Source: an uncultured Ruminococcus sp.
Lineage (GTDB): Bacteria; Bacillota; Clostridia; Oscillospirales; Ruminococcaceae
Direction of reading: 5' to 3'
Length of the DNA stretch: 59,021 nt
NCBI GenBank assembly: GCA_947627175.1
Contig: CANQVA010000012.1
Coordinates: 1-59,021, forward strand
Positions 8,711-16,642 of this stretch are shown here, one piece after another. Both the position numbers and the translations under genes were made by a program. The notes under the pieces are model-generated. The model was not told the origin of the DNA and made no database searches. It was given only the letters and a program-made list of their open reading frames with translations. How positions within the stretch are numbered: the stretch's first letter is position 1; each line of letters begins with the position of its first letter.

Positions 8711-8739
8711 GGGACGTACTTTAAAGTACGTCCTTTTTT
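8711..8739 (+). terminator. Terminator shared by convergent dockerin genes
   Basis: GGACGTACTTTAAAGTACGTCC (22 bases, 8712-8733, perfect palindrome) followed by TTTTTTA. It lies between two convergent stop codons and is likely to stop transcription of the plus-strand operon. Confidence 0.85.
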
Positions 8740-8741
8740 AT

Positions 8742-9650
8742 TTAATTTATTTCAAGTGTTTGCAGACGGGCATATTCCATAAGTATCATTGACGCATCAA
8801 CCGCATCAACCATTTCATTTCCGTCATAATCGCCTGCGAATTTCTGATATGTGTCGAATGTACCCTGTTGACCTGTTGACAAATCTGCATATTCGACGAG
8901 TACGAAAGCCGCATCAACAGCATCAACAAAGCCGTCGGAATTTACATCACCAAGCAGAAAAGAAAGTTCAATATTATTCGATTCAGCGTAACTTTCAGCT
9001 GTAGTTTCGGGAAGTCCTCTTATAGAGAAATTATTTATTGTTTCTATACCGTTTCCCCGTATATCATAGTGCATACCTAAAGCGTTTTCACCGATTATTT
9101 TTACACTCGGCGGTATGAAAATCCCCGAAATATCTGAACAGCCGAAAAAAGCCTCTGTTCCTATAACCGCCACAGAATCGGGAATATTTATATTTTTAAG
9201 TGATGTACAGGCATTGAAACAGTTATCGGGAATTGATGATATTGAATTATTCAATACAACGCTTTCAAGCTCCGAACAGCTTGTAAAACAGCCGTTTCCG
9301 AGATATGTTACTGTTTCGGGAATTTTAACGCTTTCAAGCATCAGACACCCCGAAAAAGCATTATTGCCGATATAGGTTATTCCCTCCGGCATTATTACGG
9401 AAGTCATCATGATTTTTCCGAAAAACGCTTTTTCACCGATTGATGATACAATGTATCCGCCCAGTGATGAGGGTATAATTATTTCACTTTCATATGATGA
9501 ACAGTCGGTAATTACTGCATTCTGACCTGATACCGTATAATAGAAAGTAGTATTTCCGACTGTTTCGCTGAATATTTCACTTTCGGCATGAGTGCGGACG
9601 GGTTGAGGGAGCATAAGCAGAGCGGAAATAAATGCAATTATCTTTTTCAT
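8742..9650 (-). CDS. Secreted BspA-type leucine-rich repeat protein with dockerin
   Basis: A 302-residue secreted protein: signal peptide (to about residue 22), about six BspA-type leucine-rich repeats (residues 60-210, units such as IGNNAFSGCLMLESVKIP), and a C-terminal dockerin (about 232-302). The dockerin loops read DVNSDGFVDAVDAA and DYDGNEMVDAVDAS with helices ending LVEYA and LMEYA. These differ from the SDAVLIMQ helices of the plus-strand dockerins, so it probably uses a different cohesin. BspA repeats bind proteins or surfaces. Its start overlaps the amidohydrolase stop by one base (TAATG), so it is translated as the last gene of the fabD-aroE-aroK run. Confidence 0.85.
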   Translation of the reverse strand: MKKIIAFISALLMLPQPVRTHAESEIFSETVGNTTFYYTVSGQNAVITDCSSYESEIIIPSSLGGYIVSSIGEKAFFGKIMMTSVIMPEGITYIGNNAFSGCLMLESVKIPETVTYLGNGCFTSCSELESVVLNNSISSIPDNCFNACTSLKNINIPDSVAVIGTEAFFGCSDISGIFIPPSVKIIGENALGMHYDIRGNGIETINNFSIRGLPETTAESYAESNNIELSFLLGDVNSDGFVDAVDAAFVLVEYADLSTGQQGTFDTYQKFAGDYDGNEMVDAVDASMILMEYARLQTLEIN

Positions 9651-10822
9651 TATATCAACTCATTTCTTATAATTTTGCCGTCTATCATAACGAAAAACGG
9701 TTCAGACATAAGGTCAAGCGGATTTTCTCCTTTTCTGTAAATCTGCAAATCAGCGTCCTTTTCGGCTGATATACTGCCCACACGGTCATTTATTCCGAGA
9801 ATTTCGGCGGGGTTTATTGTAAGTGTTTTCAGAGCATCATTAAATTCAAGTCCGCCCTTGACTGCTGCCTGTGCGGAAAGAGGAAGATATTGAATGGGTA
9901 TGACAGTATGGTCTGTACATATTGCAATTTTTACGCCGTTTTCGTGCATTACAGAGGCGTTTTTAAGTTCAAGCCCACGCATTTCGGGCTTGCATCTGTC
10001 ACATATTACGGGTCCGCATATTACAGGAATTTTTTCCTCTGCAATTATATCGGCGATTTTATAACCGTCTGTTCCGTGTATAATTACCATGTCAAGGGAA
10101 AATTCCTTTGCGATTCTCATTGCCGTACATATATCATCTGCACGGTGACAATGGAAAAAAGCTTTCTGCTTTCGTTCAAGCAACGGCATAAGAGATTCAC
10201 ATTTTATGTCATATTCAGGCGGTTCATAATTATCACTGTCAGAATAATAACTGTCCATATCATGAGTATAACGGCGTGATTTATAAAGTCCCTCACGGAT
10301 AATTGCAGAAACAGCCATACGTGTAATGGGTGTTTCCTCACGTCCGTTATATACGTTTTTAGGATTTTCACCAAGTGCAAATTTTATACCGACATTTTTT
10401 ATCAGCATATCATCAATGCGGCGACCGTCAGTTTTTATTGCACATATTTCACCACCGCAGGCGTTAGCACTTCCCGGACTTGATGCAACTGTTGTTATAC
10501 CTCTCATTCGTGCCTCAATGAAACAACGGTCAAAGGGGTTTATGCCGTCTATAGCCCTCATCTGAGGGGTGAAGGGGTCAGTGGATTCGTTGCAGTCGTC
10601 GCCCTCAAAGTCAATTCCGTCCTCAATTATGCCAAGATGTGTATGAGCATCTATAAATCCGGGATATACAGTACCGCCATGAGCGTCAACAGAATCTTCA
10701 GTGATTTTTTCGGGAGTACCTTCACCAACAGCTGTTATTTTATTCTGTTTTACTTCAATCCAGCCTGACGGAATAATTCCGTTTTTGTCCATTGTATAAA
10801 TTTCAGCGTTATAAATTAACAT
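9650..10822 (-). CDS. Metal-dependent amidohydrolase
   Basis: A 390-residue cytoplasmic amidohydrolase of the imidazolonepropionase-like group. Metal-binding motifs appear in the usual order: DAHTHLGI near residue 57, FHCHRADD near 224, IIHGTDG near 250 and CTDHTV near 308 (final Asp). The ends form the small beta domain typical of the superfamily (AEIYTMDKNG at the front, GSISAEKDADLQIY at the back). The substrate cannot be told; cyclic amides, imides or modified dipeptides are usual. It is tightly packed between aroK (one-base gap) and the LRR-dockerin gene, but nothing links it to shikimate chemistry. Confidence 0.85.
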   Translation of the reverse strand: MLIYNAEIYTMDKNGIIPSGWIEVKQNKITAVGEGTPEKITEDSVDAHGGTVYPGFIDAHTHLGIIEDGIDFEGDDCNESTDPFTPQMRAIDGINPFDRCFIEARMRGITTVASSPGSANACGGEICAIKTDGRRIDDMLIKNVGIKFALGENPKNVYNGREETPITRMAVSAIIREGLYKSRRYTHDMDSYYSDSDNYEPPEYDIKCESLMPLLERKQKAFFHCHRADDICTAMRIAKEFSLDMVIIHGTDGYKIADIIAEEKIPVICGPVICDRCKPEMRGLELKNASVMHENGVKIAICTDHTVIPIQYLPLSAQAAVKGGLEFNDALKTLTINPAEILGINDRVGSISAEKDADLQIYRKGENPLDLMSEPFFVMIDGKIIRNELI

Positions 10823-10823
10823 A

Positions 10824-11333
10824 TTATCTCCGTTCTGTTGTTTTCAGAATATCAGTAATGTTTTTAGCTATTTCTGTAGGATTTCCTACAGCTTCAATTC
10901 TTAATGTCGAATTTTCAATATATATGTCACGGCGGTTGTTGTAGATTTCTTCAAGCTGTTCTTTTGTATTGTTCATTACAATAGGTCTGTTTGTGTCGCC
11001 TTTTATTCTGTTGTAGCAATCTTCAAACGGTAAATCAAGATAAATTATCATACCGCCTTTTTCCTTTACTGTTTTCGCAGTATCTGAATTAAGCATTGCA
11101 CCGCCTCCGCACGCAACAACAACACTCTTTCCGCAGATTGACTTTACTGTTTCAGCCTCAACTTTACGGAAATAAGGTTCGCCCTTTTGTGCGAATATTT
11201 CGGGAATGCTCATTCCCTGATTTTTAACGACAAGTTCGTCTGTGTCGCAGAATCCGCAACCTCTTTTTCTTGCAAGAATATTTCCGACAGTTGACTTTCC
11301 GCAACCCATGAACCCACATAAAAATAAAGTCAT
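10824..11333 (-). CDS. aroK: Shikimate kinase
   Basis: A 169-residue kinase that phosphorylates shikimate at O3 with ATP, the fifth step of chorismate synthesis. The Walker A loop GFMGCGKST lies near residue 8, the shikimate-binding Asp in FCDTDELV near 31, CGGGAMLN near 77 binds shikimate, and GDTNRPIV near 113 is the lid arginine. Length is standard. AGAGGTGAT precedes the ATG. It lies 53 bases after aroE, with no terminator visible between them. Confidence 0.94.
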   Translation of the reverse strand: MTLFLCGFMGCGKSTVGNILARKRGCGFCDTDELVVKNQGMSIPEIFAQKGEPYFRKVEAETVKSICGKSVVVACGGGAMLNSDTAKTVKEKGGMIIYLDLPFEDCYNRIKGDTNRPIVMNNTKEQLEEIYNNRRDIYIENSTLRIEAVGNPTEIAKNITDILKTTERR

Positions 11334-11386
11334 TTTAAATCACCTCTTTTTATTTTTCAAGCTGAATAATTTCAGATTTTTTTCTG

Positions 11387-12223
11387 TTACTTGTTCATAT
11401 CATTTACGGAATCTTCAACGGCTTTTATAATAGGGTCAATATCTTCCGTTTTGAATTTTCCGCCGTACCATATTTCATGAGCCTTTACAGCCTGATATAC
11501 AAGCATTGATGCACCGCCGACAGCAATTTTTCCCTGTGAACGTGCCTTTTTCATCAGAAGTGTTTCAGTAGGGTTGTATATAGCGTCAAAAACGCTTGAA
11601 CACTTTTCTATCAGATTATCTGATATAGCACAATTGTCAACTTCAGGATACATTCCGACGGGAGTAGCATTTATAATTAAATCAAAGCTGTCATCGAGGG
11701 TTGCTATATCAGCAATTTTTACAGAAGCATCACTGCATTTTGAAAGAATTTCAGCCATGAGAATTTGTGCATTTTTCACGTCCTGCGGAATTACTGCAAG
11801 TGTGAGTTTACCGCCATGAAGTGCCGTTTCAATAGCCATCATTCTGCCTACTCCGCCACAACCTAAAACTGCAACATTTTCGCTTATAGGGAGTTTTTCG
11901 GCAGACATCAGAAAACCATCACAATCAGTATTATATCCTGTAAGTTTTCCGTTGTCGTTGCTTATGCAGTTTACAGAGTTGTATCTCTTTGCACTTTCGC
12001 CGAGTTTGTCCATAAACGGAATAATGCTTTGTTTATGAGGAATTGTAACGTTAAGACCGTTTAAACTCTTTATAAGGTTTTCGCTTGACGAAAGATTTTC
12101 GGGAGCAATGTCAACAAGTTCATATGAAACATTGTCTATTCCGCTCAGAGCGAAAAGTCTTTCATGAATGAGAGGGGACATTGAATGTCCGAGAGGATGA
12201 CCGATTAAAGCGTATTTATTCAT
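11387..12223 (-). CDS. aroE: Shikimate dehydrogenase
   Basis: A 278-residue NADP-dependent enzyme reducing 3-dehydroshikimate to shikimate, the step before aroK. Visible motifs are GHPLGHSMSPLIH near residue 8, LNVTIPHK near 58 (catalytic Lys), GYNTDCDGF near 97, the dinucleotide loop LGCGGVGRMMA near 120 and NATPVGMYPE near 192. It sits 17 bases after fabD with AAGGAG before its ATG, so these genes of different pathways share a transcript. Confidence 0.94.
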   Translation of the reverse strand: MNKYALIGHPLGHSMSPLIHERLFALSGIDNVSYELVDIAPENLSSSENLIKSLNGLNVTIPHKQSIIPFMDKLGESAKRYNSVNCISNDNGKLTGYNTDCDGFLMSAEKLPISENVAVLGCGGVGRMMAIETALHGGKLTLAVIPQDVKNAQILMAEILSKCSDASVKIADIATLDDSFDLIINATPVGMYPEVDNCAISDNLIEKCSSVFDAIYNPTETLLMKKARSQGKIAVGGASMLVYQAVKAHEIWYGGKFKTEDIDPIIKAVEDSVNDMNK

Positions 12224-12240
12224 AATAAAAATCTCCTTTT

Positions 12241-13140
12241 TTATAAATTTGCAAGACCGTCAATATTTTCTATATTGAACGCTGTAACGTCTTTGAGAGT
12301 TTTCTTTACAGGTCCTGTAAGGGTTTTTCCTGCACCAAATTCAACGAATTTGTCTGCACCGTCATTTTGCATTGCCATAAGTTCAGAAGTGAATCTGACG
12401 GGCGATACAATGTGTTTTGCAAGCAGTGACGGCATATCAGAAAAATCTGTAAGTTCTCCGCCTGTCACGTTTGAATAATATTTAACCTGTGGTGTTCTGA
12501 AAGTGATAGTCTTTGCAGTTTCATAGAATTTGTCGGCGGCTGTCTGCATAAGTTTTGAATGGAATGCTCCTGCAACACTAAGAGGTACTACTCTTGCTTT
12601 CATTTCCTTGAAAACTTCGGTAACTTCCGCAACGCCTTCAAAAGTTCCTGCAATGACAGTTTGTACGGGTGAATTATAGTTTACAGCGGAAACATAGTTT
12701 TCAGCTTTTTCACATACTTTTTCAACTGTTTCGGGAGTGACTTTCATAACCGCCGCCATTGTGCCTTTGTTGTTGCGTGAAGCTTCGTCCATAGCTTCTG
12801 ACCTTGCTTTTATAAGACGGAAAGCGTCTTCAAGAGTTATCATTCCTGATGCCTGCATAGCTGCGTACTCTCCGAGTGAATGACCTGCAACACCGTCAAA
12901 TGTAAAGCCTTTCTGCTCTGCGGCACGTAACGCCATAAGCGATACAGTCATTATTGCGGGCTGTGCGTTTATTGTGAGGTTAAGCTCCTCCTGCGGAATT
13001 TCTGTCAGTATCGACATGAGGTCACGTCCGAGTATGTCTGAACCTGTTTCAATTATGTCTTTAAGGATTGAATTTTCTGCAAAATCCTTTCCCATGCCGG
13101 GATACTGTGAACCCTGTCCTGAAAATAATGCAATTGTCAT
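12241..13140 (-). CDS. fabD: Malonyl-CoA:ACP transacylase
   Basis: A 299-residue acyltransferase loading malonyl groups onto acyl carrier protein. FSGQGSQYPGMG at the start, the nucleophile loop GHSLGEYAA near residue 90 and the catalytic His in AGAFHSKLM near 200 are intact. The ATG at 13140 is preferred over the in-frame TTG at 13146. In related bacteria fabD usually sits inside the fab operon; here it is on the opposite strand, diverging from fabH and heading a run with aroE, aroK, an amidohydrolase and a dockerin gene. Control may still be shared through the intergenic region. Confidence 0.94.
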   Translation of the reverse strand: MTIALFSGQGSQYPGMGKDFAENSILKDIIETGSDILGRDLMSILTEIPQEELNLTINAQPAIMTVSLMALRAAEQKGFTFDGVAGHSLGEYAAMQASGMITLEDAFRLIKARSEAMDEASRNNKGTMAAVMKVTPETVEKVCEKAENYVSAVNYNSPVQTVIAGTFEGVAEVTEVFKEMKARVVPLSVAGAFHSKLMQTAADKFYETAKTITFRTPQVKYYSNVTGGELTDFSDMPSLLAKHIVSPVRFTSELMAMQNDGADKFVEFGAGKTLTGPVKKTLKDVTAFNIENIDGLANL

Positions 13141-13390
13141 AATCAATAATTTCCTTTCTGTATTGTATACAAATCATTGGCAAAAATATCCGATTTCCGC
13201 TTTGATTATTTGTGATAAATAACGATATTTTATTTTTGGTTATTAAAGTGTGAAAATATCATTGCAAAAAAATCGGAAATGATGTAAAATAAATATTGTA
13301 CACTTTGATTTCGTTATAATATACTATAACATAATTTTTTGTATTTTACAACTATTATTTATAAATTATTTTTTAGAGGGAGCTTGAAAT
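13141..13390 (+). promoter_or_regulatory. Divergent fabD/fabH control region
   Basis: A 250-base AT-rich region between divergent fatty acid synthesis genes. A TATAAT at 13315-13320 is the likely fabH -10 box. Two inverted pairs are present: GATATTTT (13224-13231) with AAAATATC (13253-13260), and TCCGATTT (from about 13189) with AAATCGGA (from about 13269). TTTGATTAT near 13201 resembles half of a FabT box, but the second half is missing. The bound regulator is not encoded here. Confidence 0.4.
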
Positions 13391-14377
13391 ATGGGTGTTA
13401 ATATTAAAGGGCTTGGGACTTACCTGCCTGAACAAAAACTTACAAACGACGATTTCAAAAAATTTGTTGAAACAAATGATGAATGGATTCGTACAAGGAC
13501 GGGTATATCAGAAAGACGTATGGCAGGCTGGGAACCTACCTGGTATATGGGAACGCAAGCCGCCATTAAAGCAATAGAAAATGCAGGAATTTCACCGTCT
13601 GATATAGGTCTTGTGATTTCGTCAACAGTAACCGCCGATTTTCTTACGCCGAGTATATCAAATGTTATTCAAGATAAAACAGGTGCGGTGAATGCGGCTG
13701 CATTTGACCTGAATGCCGCTTGTACGGGTTTTATTTATGCACTTGATACAGCAAGACGTTTTCTTGAAACAGATGATGATATGAAATATGTCCTTATTGT
13801 CGCAAGTGAATCACTTTCAAGATTTATTGACTTTAAAGACAGAGGGTCATGCATTCTTTTCGGTGACGGTGCAGCGGCGGCAATTGTTGAAAAGAGTGAC
13901 AAACTTTATGCTTCACACCTTGCATCTGTGGGAAGCGGTGCAAGCTATCTCTGTGCAAGGTCATTGGAAGTTGCTCCGGAAGTAAAAGTAGAAAAGGACT
14001 TTGACGACGGCTTTACAGACAATCCAATTCATAAATTATATCAGAACGGTAAAGAAGTATATAAGTTTGCAACAGCTGTACTTCCTAAGTCATTTGAAAT
14101 AATTTCTGAAAAATCGGGCGTTAAAAAGGAAGATGTTGACTGGTTCATTCCGCATCAGGCAAATGTAAGAATTATTGAAACTGCCGCTAAAAAATTAGGT
14201 GTTTCCATGGATAAATTTATTGTTACTCTTGACCATTACGGAAATACTTCAAGTGCGTCAATTCCGCTTGCACTTTGTGAGGGTGTTGAAAAAGGTATAA
14301 TAAAGCGTGGACAGAAACTTGCACTTATAGGTTTTGGTGCAGGTCTGACTTATGGCGGTATTATGTTGGAATATTGA
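13391..14377 (+). CDS. fabH: 3-oxoacyl-ACP synthase III (KAS III)
   Basis: A 328-residue condensing enzyme that starts fatty acid synthesis by joining an acyl-CoA primer to malonyl-ACP. The catalytic triad is present: Cys in NAACTGFIYALD near residue 113, His in IPHQANVRI near 258 and Asn in HYGNTSSAS near 288. The N-terminal NDEWIRTRTGI motif is typical. A GAGGG site precedes the ATG. It is the first gene of the eleven-gene fab/acc operon. Primer choice (straight or branched) cannot be read from the sequence. Confidence 0.95.
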   Translation: MGVNIKGLGTYLPEQKLTNDDFKKFVETNDEWIRTRTGISERRMAGWEPTWYMGTQAAIKAIENAGISPSDIGLVISSTVTADFLTPSISNVIQDKTGAVNAAAFDLNAACTGFIYALDTARRFLETDDDMKYVLIVASESLSRFIDFKDRGSCILFGDGAAAAIVEKSDKLYASHLASVGSGASYLCARSLEVAPEVKVEKDFDDGFTDNPIHKLYQNGKEVYKFATAVLPKSFEIISEKSGVKKEDVDWFIPHQANVRIIETAAKKLGVSMDKFIVTLDHYGNTSSASIPLALCEGVEKGIIKRGQKLALIGFGAGLTYGGIMLEY

Positions 14378-14485
14378 CAATATTATAAACGAAAGGAGAA
14401 AGCTACCTGAGAAATTTACAGTAGGTTTTACGGAAATTTTCTCATATGGATATATTTGAATATATTCTGAGTAGCAGAAAAAATC

Positions 14486-15412
14486 ATGAAAACAAGAATA
14501 ACTGAACTTTTGGGCTGTGAATATCCTATTATTCAGGGTGGTATGGCATGGGTTGCAGAACATAAGCTTGCCTCTGCCGTTTCAAATTCCGGAGGTGTCG
14601 GACTTATAGCCGGGGGAAATGCTCCTATTGACTATCTCCGTGAACAGATTCGTCTTTGCAAGGAAAAGACTGATAAACCGTTCGGCGTAAATATTATGCT
14701 TATGAGTGATAATGCCGATGACCTTGCACAGCTTGTTATTGATGAGGGCGTTTCCGTTGTCACAACGGGTGCAGGAAATCCCGGAAAGTATATTTCAGCG
14801 TGGAAAGAAGCAGGAGTAAAAGTTATCCCTGTAGTACCATCTGTTGCACTTGCAAGGAGAATGGAAAAAGCAGGTGCGGACGCTGTTGTTGCTGAGGGTA
14901 CTGAATCGGGCGGTCATATAGGCGAAAATACCACTATGTGTCTTGTTCCGCAAGTTGTGGACGCTGTTTCAATTCCTGTAATTGCTGCCGGCGGTATTGC
15001 TGACGGTCGTGGAATGGCTGCATCGTTCATGTTAGGTGCGGAGGGCGTACAGATTGGTACACGTTTTCTTGCATCAGAAGAATGTCAGATTCACAAGACT
15101 TTTAAAGAACTCGTTATAAAAGCCAAAGATACTGACAGCATTGTTACAGGACGTTATACGGGTCATCCGTGCAGAAACATAAAGACAAAATTTGCAAAAC
15201 AGCTTGCCAACGGTGAAAAAGACGGTTCACTTTCTCCTGAAGAATTTGAAAAACTTACAGTCGGTGCTTTAAGGCGTGCAGTTGTTGACGGTGACGTTGA
15301 AAGCGGTTCATTCCTCTGCGGAGCTATTGCGGGCATGATTAACGAAGTAAAGCCTTGCAACGTTATTGTAAAGGAAATAATTGAACAGGCTGAAAAGCTT
15401 CTTAAAAAATGA
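14486..15412 (+). CDS. fabK: Enoyl-ACP reductase II (FMN-dependent)
   Basis: A 308-residue FMN TIM-barrel enzyme reducing trans-2-enoyl-ACP, the last step of each elongation cycle. YPIIQGGMAW near residue 14, the GGVGLIAGG loop near 35, the AEGTESGGHIGE motif near 135 and AAGGIADGRG near 167 match FabK. FabI is not seen, and FabK is the usual choice in Clostridia and streptococci. The start has no good ribosome site; AAAGGAG at 14392 lies about 90 bases upstream, with a 19-codon frame (14444-14503) between, so initiation may be indirect. The end overlaps the next gene as ATGA. Confidence 0.92.
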   Translation: MKTRITELLGCEYPIIQGGMAWVAEHKLASAVSNSGGVGLIAGGNAPIDYLREQIRLCKEKTDKPFGVNIMLMSDNADDLAQLVIDEGVSVVTTGAGNPGKYISAWKEAGVKVIPVVPSVALARRMEKAGADAVVAEGTESGGHIGENTTMCLVPQVVDAVSIPVIAAGGIADGRGMAASFMLGAEGVQIGTRFLASEECQIHKTFKELVIKAKDTDSIVTGRYTGHPCRNIKTKFAKQLANGEKDGSLSPEEFEKLTVGALRRAVVDGDVESGSFLCGAIAGMINEVKPCNVIVKEIIEQAEKLLKK

Positions 15413-15702
15413 GTGAACCGTGTTTCAGATACTGTCCGTTTTGCAGTGGTAAACTTGAAAAAGGAAAACTTGTTCTTCCTTATGGAAATTCAGTTACAGG
15501 TTATGTATGGTGGTATTCTGAAGAAAAAGTTATTGTAAAATCATTGAATGATTGTATAGGAGTATTCAGGACAATACCTTCCGAATACAGAAGAAAGACT
15601 TTCAAGAAATTTGATATTCCTGCATTTTTTTGTAAAAAGTGCGGTAAATTTTTTGCGGAGTTTGAAGTCGGAAACTGGGAAAAATCTCACTGGCGAAAAT
15701 GA
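15409..15702 (+). CDS. Small zinc-binding protein inside the fab operon
   Basis: A 97-residue protein with two CxxC pairs, YCPFCSG near residue 8 and FCKKCGKFF near 75, that should bind one zinc as a split ribbon. The middle is rich in aromatic and basic residues (GYVWWYSEEK). It resembles short domains of unknown function annotated in Firmicutes; I cannot name a role. The ATG overlaps the fabK stop, so translation is coupled. About 166 bases without a gene follow before fabG, AT-rich and with no clear terminator. Confidence 0.75.
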   Translation: MSEPCFRYCPFCSGKLEKGKLVLPYGNSVTGYVWWYSEEKVIVKSLNDCIGVFRTIPSEYRRKTFKKFDIPAFFCKKCGKFFAEFEVGNWEKSHWRK

Positions 15703-15868
15703 ATTGAAAATAAGGCGGAATATATTACTGCGAAAAATCTGCCGATAATCTATGAAAATAAAATTGTTTCTTATGATACGGACAGTTGTGACAAAAAATA
15801 AAATAAAATCGGCAAATACGAAATTCAGATTGATAGTATAAAATTTAAAAAAATCGGAGGGCTGAAAA

Positions 15869-16609
15869 ATGTCTACAGCAATTATTACAGGTGCATCACA
15901 GGGAATAGGTGCGTGCATAGCAAAAAGACTTGCAAAGGACGGTTTTGACGTTGTTATAAATCACTATCCCAGCGACGGCGACAGGGAAAAGGCTCTTGCA
16001 GTCGCTGAAGAGTGCAGGGCTTTCGGCGTAAAAGCTGAATGTTATTCTGCTGATGTTTCAAAATATGAGGACTGCGAAAACATGGTAAAACAAGTAAAGG
16101 CTGATTTCGGTACTATCGACGCTCTTGTAAACAATGCCGGAATCACTAAAGACAGTCTTCTTGCAAGAATGTCCGAAGATGCTTACGATGCTGTTATTGC
16201 AGTAAATCAGAAAAGCGTTTATAACATGATGAAAAACGTCTGTCCGATTATGATGAAACAGAAACACGGAAGTATTGTAAATGTTTCATCTGTTGCGGGA
16301 CTTTACGGAAATTCGGGACAGGTAAATTATTCTGCATCAAAGGCTGCTATAATAGGCATGACAAAGAGTGTCGCAAAGGAGTACGGAAGAAAGAATATTA
16401 CTTGTAATGCTATTGCTCCGGGACTTATCCGAACACCTATGACAGATGTGCTTTCAGACGAATTAAAGGCAAAAATGCTTGAAGCCGTTGCCCTCAGAAG
16501 ATACGGCGAACCCGAAGAAATCGCCTCCGTTGTTTCATTCCTTGTTTCTGAAGATGCTTCATACATCACCGGACAGGTTATAGAAATTTCCGGCGGTCTT
16601 TCAATGTAA
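15869..16609 (+). CDS. fabG: 3-oxoacyl-ACP reductase
   Basis: A 246-residue short-chain dehydrogenase reducing 3-oxoacyl-ACP with NADPH. The cofactor loop TGASQGIGA near residue 7, NNAGITKDS near 88, the Ser in NVSSVAGLYG near 139 and the Tyr-Lys pair YSASKAA near 152-156 are all present. AATCGGAGG precedes the ATG. Its place between fabK and fabF confirms it as the cycle reductase rather than a generic SDR. Confidence 0.94.
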   Translation: MSTAIITGASQGIGACIAKRLAKDGFDVVINHYPSDGDREKALAVAEECRAFGVKAECYSADVSKYEDCENMVKQVKADFGTIDALVNNAGITKDSLLARMSEDAYDAVIAVNQKSVYNMMKNVCPIMMKQKHGSIVNVSSVAGLYGNSGQVNYSASKAAIIGMTKSVAKEYGRKNITCNAIAPGLIRTPMTDVLSDELKAKMLEAVALRRYGEPEEIASVVSFLVSEDASYITGQVIEISGGLSM

Positions 16610-16642
16610 TTATGTTTAAATACTTCAGGAAAGGAACATCTA

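Noticed and set aside
13201-13222. A FabT operator before fabH.
   Set aside because: Only one half of the palindrome is recognisable, so it is mentioned in the control region but not called as a site.
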